64,000 bases of DNA, taken from NCBI GenBank assembly GCA_963772595.1, contig CAVYXZ010000007.1, positions 1,178,001 to 1,242,000 of the forward strand, read 5' to 3'. This document shows positions 51,857-60,462 of the stretch, piece by piece. The position numbers and the translations under genes were made by a program. Source of the DNA: CAVYXZ01 sp963772595. GTDB lineage: Bacteria; Chloroflexota; Anaerolineae; Aggregatilineales; Phototrophicaceae. Each line of letters begins with the position of its first letter. The stretch's first letter is position 1. Under the pieces are notes generated by a model. That model ran no database searches, was not told where the DNA came from, and saw nothing but the letters and a program-made list of their open reading frames with translations.

Positions 51857-51882
51857 AGACCCGCCACTGAGCGGGTCTTTTT
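51857..51882 (+). terminator. rho-independent terminator after the slipin gene
   Basis: AGACCCGC, loop CACTGA and GCGGGTCT followed by TTTTT, with an A run on the other side so it may act in both directions. Confidence 0.85.
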
Positions 51883-52166
51883 GGGATTGTGTGGCTGCGG
51901 TTCCTCGGAACCTTGAAACCACCAACTGGTGGGATTGATGGGGTGCCAAAGTTCGATTTAATCGCTGCACAAATCCACAAGCGACTTTATTATACACAAG
52001 ATTGTGGAAAAATTCGAGCATTTGCTAGGGACTGTTGACAAACAGCGCTATGTATGGCGTGTTATTGGATTGAGGCTTTTGCGTGCTTTCACCCCATCTC
52101 CACACATGAAAAAACACACGCGCGGGAGTCTTCGAAAGCCGCTCTCTATCGGAGAAGGGCTTCGTC
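51883..52166. other. intergenic stretch, no gene seen
   Basis: An AT-richer gap between the slipin terminator and cdsA. A small hairpin CCACCAACTGGTGG (near 51919-51932) is present. No coherent ORF, RNA gene or promoter could be supported. Confidence 0.4.
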
Positions 52167-52850
52167 TTACATCATAGTAATCAGCAGCAGCAGCAAATAC
52201 AGACTGGGCGCAGCCAGCAGCAGGCCGTCGATGCGGTCCAGGAAGCCGCCGTGTCCCGGCAGCAGATGCCCGCTGTCTTTGACCCCAAGCTGCCGTTTAA
52301 GCTGTGATTCGAGCAGATCACCGGCCTCGGTCGCCAGCGGCACGAGTATACTGGCGATCAAGCCCAGCCCGGTGGGCAGCCCGGTCAGCATTGTGACGAT
52401 CAGGCCGACCAGCAGCCCGGCAAATAAGCCGATCAGCGCGCCTTCGACGGTCTTCTTAGGCGAGATGCGCGGGGCCAGCAGATGCTTGCCAAAACGCCGC
52501 CCCCCCAACAGCGCGAAACTGTCCGTGCCCCAACTGCTCAGCAGCAGCAGCAAGGTCCAGTGCAGCCCCGCCGCGCCGCCGCGAATCAAGCTGATGGTGA
52601 CGATAGCCCCGCCGATATAGGCCACCCCGCCGAACAGCCGCACCGTACTCAGGACCGCCCCCCGCTGAGCCGCGCCGAGCCGGATCATCTGCGCCAGTTC
52701 GGCTACTGCGATCAAACCCACTGCGCTGACCCCCAGTTCAAACAGGGGCGAACCGGCGAAGGTCATGACGATCACAATCGGCGCGCCGATCAGCCCGGTC
52801 AGGACTCGGCGGCCCATGTCCTCGCCCAGCGAGAGCGGCGGCTTAGTCAA
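52167..52850 (-). CDS. cdsA: phosphatidate cytidylyltransferase
   Basis: A 227-residue membrane enzyme that makes CDP-diacylglycerol from phosphatidate and CTP for phospholipid synthesis. The CDS signature is present: SPKKTVEGALIG, then GDLLESQLKRQLGVKDSGHL and LPGHGGFLDRIDGLL with the catalytic Asp residues. Six or so hydrophobic segments. Slightly shorter than E. coli CdsA. Its start overlaps the stop of the alpha/beta hydrolase by four bases (ATGA), so it is the second gene of that operon. Confidence 0.9.
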   Translation of the reverse strand: MTKPPLSLGEDMGRRVLTGLIGAPIVIVMTFAGSPLFELGVSAVGLIAVAELAQMIRLGAAQRGAVLSTVRLFGGVAYIGGAIVTISLIRGGAAGLHWTLLLLLSSWGTDSFALLGGRRFGKHLLAPRISPKKTVEGALIGLFAGLLVGLIVTMLTGLPTGLGLIASILVPLATEAGDLLESQLKRQLGVKDSGHLLPGHGGFLDRIDGLLLAAPSLYLLLLLITMM

Positions 52851-53638
52851 GAGTGGCCCACTTCCAACTGCTGGCAGATAAAGCGGCTCGCCAGCGCGAA
52901 AACCGTCTCGCGCTCGATGTCGATAGGCAGATTGTGGCCGGAATGTTCCAGACTGTGGCTTTCGACGATGCGGCTGCCCACGCCGTCAAGGATCACCTGG
53001 CGGTCGGCAAAGGAAACGGTGTCGTCGGCAGCCGAATAGATCAGGCAGAGGGGGGCCTGCACCCGGTGCAGCACCGCGCGCGTCGTCTGCGCCAGACGGT
53101 ACAGTTCGCCCAGGGCCTGCGTCGCCCAGCGATCATAGCGGACCCGGCCACGTTCGGTCTCACCGCGCCGGGCCTGTTCTTCGCGCAGAATCTGCGGCAG
53201 AGTCGAATGATCGCGGGCGTCGAAATAAGGCATGACGAAGCGGACGAGATGCGCATAGGGCATCAGACGTGAGGAAAAGCTGAAGGGCGCGGCCATCACC
53301 AGCAGCGCATCCACCGGCAGCGAGGCCCCCGCCAGCAGTGCCAGCAAGCCGCCCATCGAATGCCCGGCGATGACGACCTTCTCGCAGCCGCCGCGCAGCA
53401 TGTGATAGGCATCCAGCAGGCTGCCATACCAGTCCTGCCAGCGCGTGCGCGACAGGCTGTGGTAATCCGTACCGTGCCCGGCCAGACGCGGCCCGCAGAC
53501 CGTCCAGCCCTGCCCGGCCAGATGCTGGCCCAGCCAGCGCACTTCACCCGGCGAGGAGCCAAAACCATGTAGGACCAGACAGCCAGTACTGCTGCCCCGG
53601 TAGAAGAACGGTTCCGCGCCGGACAAATAATAGGACAT
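52847..53638 (-). CDS. alpha/beta hydrolase, monoacylglycerol lipase/Est30-like
   Basis: A 263-residue protein from ATG 53638 (MSYYLSGAEPFFYRGSSTGC). It has the oxyanion stretch VLHGFGSSPGEVRWLGQHL, nucleophile GHSMGGLLALLAG, Asp in YSAADDTVSF and His in HSLEHSGHNLPID, a full triad. Close in style to Est30-type carboxylesterases and monoacylglycerol lipases. It starts 7 nt after the upstream esterase stop and overlaps cdsA, a lipid-metabolism operon. Confidence 0.85.
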   Translation of the reverse strand: MSYYLSGAEPFFYRGSSTGCLVLHGFGSSPGEVRWLGQHLAGQGWTVCGPRLAGHGTDYHSLSRTRWQDWYGSLLDAYHMLRGGCEKVVIAGHSMGGLLALLAGASLPVDALLVMAAPFSFSSRLMPYAHLVRFVMPYFDARDHSTLPQILREEQARRGETERGRVRYDRWATQALGELYRLAQTTRAVLHRVQAPLCLIYSAADDTVSFADRQVILDGVGSRIVESHSLEHSGHNLPIDIERETVFALASRFICQQLEVGHS

Positions 53639-53645
53639 GCGCGCC

Positions 53646-54629
53646 TCAGGGACTGGGTTCGCCGCAGCTCGGCAGTTCAGCCGGGTCGCGCGGCCAATCG
53701 CGGGCGTAGAATTCCAGGTACTCCGCGACATGCGCCTGCCAGTAGGTCTCGTCGTGATCGCCCACCGGATGAATCAGGTAGGTGTGCGGGATTCCCCGGT
53801 CGCTCAGGCGGCTGGACAGCAGTTCCTGACCCTGCTGCGCGGCGGTGTCGTTCGCGCCGTTATCCATATAGATGCGCAGGTCGGCAGCATCCAGGAAGGA
53901 GGCGTTCAACGCCAGGTCCAGCGGATTGAAGGCGGGCGGCGCGTTGCTCTCATCGAAGATAGCGCTGTGCCCACCGATGCGGCTGAAGATGTCCGGGTGA
54001 CGCATCCCAATGCTGAAGGCCCAGAATCCGCCGCGCGAGATGCCGCCGATGCCCCGATACGCCGCGTCGTTCCAGGTGCAGAAATCGCGCTCGATAGCCG
54101 GCAGCAGTTCGTCCAGCAGGACGGTCTCGTAAGACGGGTCCGGCGGGAAGCTGTCGCGGTTGGCGATGCTGCCGGTATAGGGCATGACCAGGATCATCGG
54201 CGCAATCGCGTTCAGGCGAATGCCCTGATCCAGCGCCTCGTCGATCCCCAGCCGGTCCCATTGAACTTCATCGGAGCCTTGCCCGTGCAGCAGGAAGACG
54301 TAAGGGTAGCGCTTCTGCAATTCCAGATAGCAAGGCGGGATGTAGACCCGGTACGGCAGCGTCTCCCTGGCGACCTCGCTGCGGAAATCCTCGAAGGCCA
54401 GCATCGTGCCGCCTTCGGCCTCGCAGGGCGGAATAGTCGCGGTGGCGGTGACATTCGGCGTGCGGGTCGGCAATGGCGTGCGCGTCGCCGGTGCAGTTGG
54501 GCTGGGCATCGGAGTCACCGAGGGCGGCGGTGTCACGATAATGACCTGAGCGGTCGGCGTCGGAATCGGCGTCAGCGGATCGCAGGCGACGAGAATCAGG
54601 ATGAGAATGAGAGCGCATGTTTTTGACAT
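53646..54629 (-). CDS. secreted esterase lipoprotein, esterase-D/Fes-like
   Basis: A 327-residue protein with a lipoprotein signal (LILILILVACDP, Cys16), a long Thr/Pro linker (18-70) and an alpha/beta hydrolase domain: YRVYIPPCYLELQKRYPYVF, LLHGQGSDEVQWDRLGIDE, nucleophile GIGGISRGGFWAFS (Ser intact), DNGANDTA for Asp and HPVGDHDETYW for His. It would cleave esters outside the cell. In contrast to the related gene at 42546, the serine is present. First gene of the operon with the lipase and cdsA. Confidence 0.85.
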   Translation of the reverse strand: MSKTCALILILILVACDPLTPIPTPTAQVIIVTPPPSVTPMPSPTAPATRTPLPTRTPNVTATATIPPCEAEGGTMLAFEDFRSEVARETLPYRVYIPPCYLELQKRYPYVFLLHGQGSDEVQWDRLGIDEALDQGIRLNAIAPMILVMPYTGSIANRDSFPPDPSYETVLLDELLPAIERDFCTWNDAAYRGIGGISRGGFWAFSIGMRHPDIFSRIGGHSAIFDESNAPPAFNPLDLALNASFLDAADLRIYMDNGANDTAAQQGQELLSSRLSDRGIPHTYLIHPVGDHDETYWQAHVAEYLEFYARDWPRDPAELPSCGEPSP

Positions 54630-54677
54630 GGCTGTTATTATAACCTGAGTTCGATTTTAGGCACCGGGGTACGCGCC

Positions 54678-56168
54678 ATGCAGATTCAGGAAATCATTCT
54701 CGTCCTTGCGGCAGTCCCTGTCTTGATCTTCGCCCTACTCCCGGCAGCCAACCGTCCGAAGCCCGCTGTCATCACCGGTTTCACCCTGCTGCCGCTGGTC
54801 CCGGCACTGCTGCTGGTCGTCCAGGGCATCGTCCGCTGGCAGATGGTCCCGGCCTACCTGGTCGTCGGGCTGCTCGTCCTGGCCCGCCTGCTCAACCTTC
54901 TCAAGCGGCAGCCGATTCCCATCTGGCTGCGAGTCCTGGGCAGCGGCGCGGGTCTGTTTCTGCTGGGGCTGGCGCTGCTGCTGGGAACGCTGTTTCCGGC
55001 CTTCAACTTGCCCCCGCCGCCCGGCCCTTATCAGACCGGCACGCAAACGCTCTATTTCCCCCGCAACGACGCGCCCGGCTATATGGTCCAGGTCTGGTAT
55101 CCGGTCGACGAGGTCAGCGCAGCGCACGCCCCCTATTTCGACAATCCGGCCCGCGCCCGTGCCCTGGGCCGCCGTTATGGCCTGCCCTTCCTGTTCAGCC
55201 ACGCGCATCTGATCGGCACCAACAGCCAGCCCGACGCGCCGCTGATGACGACACCCGGGTCCTATCCGGTGGTGCTGTTCTCGCACGACAGGCAGCGCAG
55301 CCGTTTCAGCAGCAGCCTCCTGACCGAGGCCCTGGCGAGTTTTGGCTATGTCGTCTTCGCCCCGGACCATCCAGGGGATGCCCTGGATATGGTCTATCCC
55401 GACGGGAGCTTGTGGACACCCGATGCCCTCACGCAGACACCGGCTCAGGCCAGCGCCAGACGGGCAGAGGACCTGGCTTTCGTCTGGTCGCAGATCCAGG
55501 CCCTGAACAACTCCGGGCCTTTTGCTGGAGCCTTAGACCTGACGCGCATGGCGGTGATCGGGCACGGGCTGGGCGGCATGGCGGCGCTGCGCTTCTGCGG
55601 CCAGGAAGCGGCCTGCCAGGCGGCGGTTGATCTGAACAGCAGCCGCGCGAATGGCGATCAACCCTGGTGGGGCGACGACATCGACTCGCTGGGCAGGATG
55701 CCCGCCGTGATGGTCATGGACGAGGAATCGGCGCTGCCCACAAACGACCTGGACCGCCTGCCGGATTTGCTGCGGCTCGAAGCGCCGTCCGGCCAGAGCG
55801 CCCGCTTTGCGCGGCAGCATTACGGCCAACCAGTGACGCTCTTCCACTATCTTCAGGCCCACAGCCGGAACAATCTCTGGCTGCGAGTGGATGGCGCGGT
55901 CGATGCCGAGTTCTCCGACGAAGCCTTATGGTCCCCGCTGCTGATCCCCCGGCTGGAACCCGGTGTCCGCAGCGGCTACCTCGTGTCAGATGAGGCGCAG
56001 GCAGCGGTACGCGATTTCAGCGTCGTCTTTTTGAACGTCCACGTTTACGGCAGTATGGTGGCGGAAGTGATGCAGCGCGGTTTCGAGGAAGTGCCTGAAG
56101 TCAAGCTGGTGACGGCAGCCGACATTGACCGTCTGCAAGCCGCACTGGATGATTTAGGGGAAATGTAA
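54678..56168 (+). CDS. PAF-acetylhydrolase-like membrane protein lacking the nucleophile Ser
   Basis: A 496-residue protein with three to four N-terminal membrane helices (1-115) and an outer alpha/beta domain: APGYMVQVWYPVDEVSAAHA, YPVVLFSHDRQRSRFSSSLL, FAPDHPGDALDMVYP. In plasma PAF-acetylhydrolase-type proteins the elbow is GHSFGG; here it is VIGHGLGGMAALRF, with Gly for Ser. Late residues NVHVYGSMV hold a possible His. The missing nucleophile suggests a binding or structural role. Divergent from the esterase lipoprotein. Confidence 0.75.
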   Translation: MQIQEIILVLAAVPVLIFALLPAANRPKPAVITGFTLLPLVPALLLVVQGIVRWQMVPAYLVVGLLVLARLLNLLKRQPIPIWLRVLGSGAGLFLLGLALLLGTLFPAFNLPPPPGPYQTGTQTLYFPRNDAPGYMVQVWYPVDEVSAAHAPYFDNPARARALGRRYGLPFLFSHAHLIGTNSQPDAPLMTTPGSYPVVLFSHDRQRSRFSSSLLTEALASFGYVVFAPDHPGDALDMVYPDGSLWTPDALTQTPAQASARRAEDLAFVWSQIQALNNSGPFAGALDLTRMAVIGHGLGGMAALRFCGQEAACQAAVDLNSSRANGDQPWWGDDIDSLGRMPAVMVMDEESALPTNDLDRLPDLLRLEAPSGQSARFARQHYGQPVTLFHYLQAHSRNNLWLRVDGAVDAEFSDEALWSPLLIPRLEPGVRSGYLVSDEAQAAVRDFSVVFLNVHVYGSMVAEVMQRGFEEVPEVKLVTAADIDRLQAALDDLGEM

Positions 56169-56589
56169 ACGCCCCGCAAAGCGAGGCGTCTGGACCCTTG
56201 GTGTGGAGTGAAATAAAGTTTCTTTAATAAGTACTATTCACTCTCTGTACTCCACTGACTACATCATAGCGGCAAAACTGCGCGCCGTCAATCAAGTGAA
56301 ACTGGCTTACCATGTACTCAATTTGTGAAGTGTTTCATTAACGATAATGATGTTTTGCACAATAGTCAAATCCCATGAATATACCGCCTCTGGGAAGCTT
56401 CCCAGAGCCATCGTACATTAAGGTTCCTTTAATAAATTGGTCAAAGTGGCTCAATTATTCATACAGTGACCAACGGACGGTGCTGAGAAGTTCGTATACT
56501 TTACACAAAGAAGTCCGCCTCGGCGACCGAGACGGATCAGGATGCTTACACGAAAAACAGGGGTATTGCGCCTTAAGGCATGAAACAAC
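56169..56589. other. 420-nt intergenic region with palindromes
   Basis: Starts with a hairpin CGCCCCGCAAAGCGAGGCG (no T run) just past the stop. A loose inverted repeat TGGAGTGAA/TTCACTC..ACTCCA is at 56201-56256. The AT-rich centre has no coherent ORF. A perfect 20-bp palindrome lies at 56388-56407. A frame at 56375-56740 runs into the next gene antisense and is not believed. Confidence 0.4.
56388..56407. repeat. perfect 20-bp palindrome
   Basis: CTCTGGGAAGCTTCCCAGAG, identical on both strands, in the convergent gap between the genes ending at 56168 and 56590. It could form a hairpin in RNA from either side or bind a dimeric protein. No T run follows closely. Confidence 0.5.
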
Positions 56590-58312
56590 TCAGATAGCTG
56601 CGTCGGGGAAGGCTTCGCGCGCCAGAGCGCTCTGCGGCGGGAACTCGCGCGAGATAATCTCCACCGGTGTGCCCTCTTCGGCCCAGTCATACAGCAGCTT
56701 GGCGTTGGAGTCCTCCGACATCACACAGCCGAAGGTGTAAGGCCGCCCGACGTTGCCACCGCCCAGGTAGGTGCCGTCCGGCAGTTCGACCGCGCCATGA
56801 AAGCCGTTCACCAGGCCCGGCTGCACTTCATAGATGCCCATGAACCAGTACATGGTCCACTGGCCGCAGCCCTGCGAACCGCAGAGGGTGTAGCTGCTGC
56901 CGTAGGCTTCAGGGTCGTGATTGAGAATCTCGTAGATGCCGGGTGAAGTCGGGGCACTGGGAATGCCGGTCGAGATTCGCCAGCGGAAGACTTCCTGGCC
57001 GTTCTCGAAGGCCACCAGGGTCTGCGTTTCAATATCGACGATAATGCGCTTGTTCGGCAGCGGGTCCACCGGGATCGAGACATCGCTCGACGGCAGGTTG
57101 ACAATATCCCCCACCGACAGAATGTTGAGGTCCCGGCCCTGGTTGGCCTGTTCGATCAGGTAATAGGGGATGCCGGTCTTACGCGCGATCTTAAAGCCGC
57201 TGTCGCCCGGCTCCACCTCATATTCGCTGGGCCGGTAGCGCACACGCATGTAGACCTGCGATTGATCTTGCGCGATAGCCTCGTCCAGCTTCTCGACCGC
57301 CTCGTTCGAATCCAGGTAGCGCTCATCGCCACCGTCCTGATTAAGCGACGCCATCTGCGCATCCAGGAAAGGCAGGTAAGTATCCTCGCGCAGCTTCAGG
57401 CCGTCCGACCCGGCTTCCAGCCAGGAGGCCAGCGTTTCCGGCGTCGTGCTCCAGTTGAGCGTTTCGGCAGTATGCGGGTCGTACCCCGTGATCTTAAAGG
57501 GCTGGTGAACGAACTGATTCGCCTGCGCCAGATACGGCTCCGGGTCGAGAAAATCGGGTTCCAGCGGCTGCATAATCAGGTCCAGCCGCCGCAGCCGGAT
57601 CATCGTGGCAAGGTCCTGCGACATATGTTCCAGCGTCAGGCCCACGTCCAGGTTCTTGCCTTCGCTGCCAGGGATGCCGGTGACCTGGTCGCCGTCCAGT
57701 TCGTAGCGGGCGTTTAGTGGGATGACTTCAGCCTGCGTCGAAAGATCGAGCAGGTAGGACTGCGCCTTGAGGTACTCCATATCGACCGATGGTGGCACGC
57801 TGATCCCCAGCGGAATCCCGGCCATGCCGACCTCGCGCGCCGCTTTGATGACCGGCTCGACATCCAGGCTCAGGCCCAGATCCGCCGTCGTCGCCTCCCA
57901 TTCGCGGTCGCCATCGACCAGCCGGATGCGCAGATCGTTATCCCAGGCGTTTTGCAGGGCGGCAGTGGCTTCTTCTTCGGTCATGTCGCCGATGTAAACG
58001 CCAAAGGTCCAGACATTGGGGAAGATGCGGCCCTGAACCAGATGCGAGGCGGTAAACAGCAGCAGATACACGCCGATCACGGCAGCGATGCCGACCATGA
58101 CGACGGGCGTGTTGCGCAGATACCACCAGACATCCTGCACCAGCAGCCTGCCGCGCCGGAGGTACGGGACTCAGCCGCGAAATCGGCAGGTCTACCTGCG
58201 GCAGCGCATTTTGGGCGATCTGCCGGGTCGTCACGCCGCGTTCCTGACGCCGACGCTGGCGTTCCCGCGCGCGGTGCATTTTCTTACGATGGGGTTCGAG
58301 TGATTCGTCCAT
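56590..58312 (-). CDS. L,D-transpeptidase with PG-binding and LysM domains, frame broken near 58160
   Basis: ATG 58312 (MDESLEPHRKKMHRARERQ) begins a basic cytoplasmic tail; near 58160 the frame shifts into RRGRLLVQDVWWYLRNTPVV and a membrane helix. Outside: a VanW-type PG_binding_4 domain (TFGVYIGDMTEEEATAALQN), a helical region, LysM (YEVEPGDSGFKIARKTGIPY to SVGDIVNLP) and a YkuD domain with KRIIVDIETQTLVAFENGQ, FHGAVELPDG and YTFGCVMSEDSNAKLLYDW, Cys nucleophile and His present. It makes 3-3 cross-links in peptidoglycan or attaches proteins. About 570 residues joined. Confidence 0.85.
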
Positions 58313-58509
58313 AACGGCAGGTCCACAATAAATTCGTCTAGACAAACACGCTGTTTATTGTACACCAGGTTCCGCCGCTGCGACGAATCACAGTCTTCCA
58401 AGCAATCCCCCACCCGACCCAGGGCGACCTGCGCTTAACGACCCAGGCCAGCGGCGCAGGCTGCGGGTAAAGTGAAAGAGAGTGTTAGTTGACGCGGAGC
58501 GCAGCACCT

Positions 58510-59154
58510 ATGGGTGACTTTGTCCAGAGCGTTATCCTGAGCGATTTGCTTGTTTTTACAATCATGGCGGCTGCCGGATTCTGGATCACCGCCTATGCCT
58601 TTCAACAGCGCGAGTATGCCGGCTACGCCCTCGGCTGGCTGGGTGGCCTGTTTCTGATTATCGTCCTGAGTGCTGGTCTGCCCTACACCACACCGGATTC
58701 AACCCTGGATTACGGTGGCAGTGGTGGCGCGCAGATCAGCTTTCTGGCGACCTTCGTGCCTGGTGTTCTGGGCCTTATGGCTGGTTTTGGCGGGATCGCC
58801 GTGCTGCGTATTTCGCAGGTCCATTCCTACCGCATCGGGCGCGCGCTGGGCGTCGCCGCACTGATGTGTCTGGTCCTGGTTGCGGGCTACCTGATGATCC
58901 TGAGTCCTTATATGGCGAGGCTGGCGATTGCCGTTTTCGTCCTGGGCATCGGGATCAGCGTGCTCTTTAACTCAATCCTGAGTCGCTACCGCCGCAGCGG
59001 TCTGGCCGAACCGGTGGAAGGCCTCGACCCGGAGGATGAGATCCCGGCAGCCACAATGGGCATTCCCGCCAGCACAGTCATGAACCGCGTCGAGAAAATC
59101 CGCCAGCGATTCCGCGAGAACCGTCCGACCAACGATGTCGCTGAATATCGCTAG
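58510..59154 (+). CDS. multi-pass membrane protein, unknown function
   Basis: A 214-residue protein from ATG 58510 (GGAG upstream; an earlier TTG at 58489 is possible). Five hydrophobic helices (for example FTIMAAAGFWITAYAF, LGWLGGLFLIIVLSAGL, LIAVFVLGIGISVLF type segments) and a ~50-residue charged C-terminal tail (GLDPEDEIPAATMGIPASTV). No domain recognised. Divergent from the L,D-transpeptidase gene. Confidence 0.65.
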   Translation: MGDFVQSVILSDLLVFTIMAAAGFWITAYAFQQREYAGYALGWLGGLFLIIVLSAGLPYTTPDSTLDYGGSGGAQISFLATFVPGVLGLMAGFGGIAVLRISQVHSYRIGRALGVAALMCLVLVAGYLMILSPYMARLAIAVFVLGIGISVLFNSILSRYRRSGLAEPVEGLDPEDEIPAATMGIPASTVMNRVEKIRQRFRENRPTNDVAEYR

Positions 59155-59237
59155 AATCGACTGCCACCGAATGCTTGAATCCTGAAAGGGTCTGGCCGTT
59201 TGCCGGGACGTTCAATGCCCGGCCAACATTGCAATTC

Positions 59238-60431
59238 TCACAGGCTGATGATGTGGCTGATGAGGCGCAGCACCGCGTCCGGGTTGGTCTGCTGAAGCAC
59301 CGGGGCCGGTTCGGGCGCTGGGCCGGAGGCCCGATACAGCGGCAGAAAGAAGCCGAAGACACTGCCCTCCCCGTAGATGCTCTCGACGAAGACCTCGCCC
59401 TGGTGACGCTCGACGATGTTCTTTACCAGATGCAGGCCCAGGCCGGTGCCCTGTACCTTCAGCGTTTCAGGAATTCGCGCCCGATCAAATGGCTTGAAGA
59501 CGCGGTCAAGCTGGCTGGCCGGGATACCGTAGCCGCTGTCCTCAACCAGCACGACACAGTTGTAGCCCGCGCTGTCCAGGCGCACATGCACGTGCCCTGC
59601 TTCCGGCGTGTACTTAATGGCGTTGGTCAGCAGATTTCGCACTGCTTCCTGCAGTTGAACCGGGTCGCCCAGCACGACAATGGTCGCGGGCGCGATGTCC
59701 CATTCCAGCGTCAGCCCCTGCGCGCGGGCTTGATCGACACAGGCGATGCAGCAGTCCTCGACCAGTTCGTTGAGGATGACCGTCTCTACCGTATCGTTAA
59801 ACACGGCAGTCTCGATGCGTTCCAGCGACAGGAGGTCGCCCGTGATCTCTTCCATGCGCATCGCCGCTGCCGCGATGCTGTTGAGTTCCTTAAGGTCCTC
59901 ATCAAGATGCAGATCGCCATATTTGCGTTCCAGCATGTGCAGTGCAATGCGGATCGACGAGATCGGGTTGCGCAGCCCGTGCGCGGCCAGCAGCAGCATG
60001 TCCGATTTCAACTGGTCGGATTTGCTGACCTGGGCCAGGCGCTGCTGCATATCTTTATAGGGCGCGTGACGTGCCAACCGGGCCTCGACCGCCGCTACCA
60101 GTTCGTCAAAGGTGAAGGGCTTCGAGACGTAATCGTCCGCGCCGAGGGCCATCCCGCGCCGCATGTCTTCCCGTTCCGTTTTGGCCGTCAGAAAGATGAG
60201 CGGCATATCAGCGGTTTCCGGGTCTGCGCGCAGGGCTTCAAGCACACCGTAGCCATCCAGTTCCGGCATACGGATGTCAGAAATCACCAGATCGGGCCGG
60301 TAGCTGCGGGCCATTTCGATGCCCACTGCGCCGTCGAGCGCGCCAACCGCCTCGTAACCCGCAAAACGCAAACCATTGAGCACGGTCTTGAGCAGCGGAG
60401 CTTCATCTTCAATTACGAGCAACCGGGTCAT
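59238..60431 (-). CDS. hybrid response regulator-histidine kinase
   Basis: A 397-residue soluble protein. Residues 1-120 are a receiver (MTRLLVIEDEAPLLKTVLNG, DLVISDIRMPELDGYG with the phospho-Asp, FLTAKTERED, SKPF). A HisKA follows with MLLLAAHGLRNPISSIRIAL (His present) and a HATPase: N-box TNAIKYTPEAGH, G1 DSGYGI, G2 GTGLGLHLVKNI. REC-HK order suggests it receives phosphate from another kinase and alters its own activity. The PAS kinase upstream (32 nt away) is the natural partner; no DNA-binding output is present. Confidence 0.9.
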   Translation of the reverse strand: MTRLLVIEDEAPLLKTVLNGLRFAGYEAVGALDGAVGIEMARSYRPDLVISDIRMPELDGYGVLEALRADPETADMPLIFLTAKTEREDMRRGMALGADDYVSKPFTFDELVAAVEARLARHAPYKDMQQRLAQVSKSDQLKSDMLLLAAHGLRNPISSIRIALHMLERKYGDLHLDEDLKELNSIAAAAMRMEEITGDLLSLERIETAVFNDTVETVILNELVEDCCIACVDQARAQGLTLEWDIAPATIVVLGDPVQLQEAVRNLLTNAIKYTPEAGHVHVRLDSAGYNCVVLVEDSGYGIPASQLDRVFKPFDRARIPETLKVQGTGLGLHLVKNIVERHQGEVFVESIYGEGSVFGFFLPLYRASGPAPEPAPVLQQTNPDAVLRLISHIISL

Positions 60432-60462
60432 GGATTGTCCTCTAAAGTTTCATCATCGTCAA

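Noticed and set aside
51883..52166. Possible tRNA in the slipin-cdsA gap (GTTCGAT at 51952)
   Set aside because: No acceptor or anticodon stem could be formed around it.
56375..56740. 121-codon frame starting in the palindrome region
   Set aside because: It runs antisense into the L,D-transpeptidase catalytic domain and has no ribosome site.
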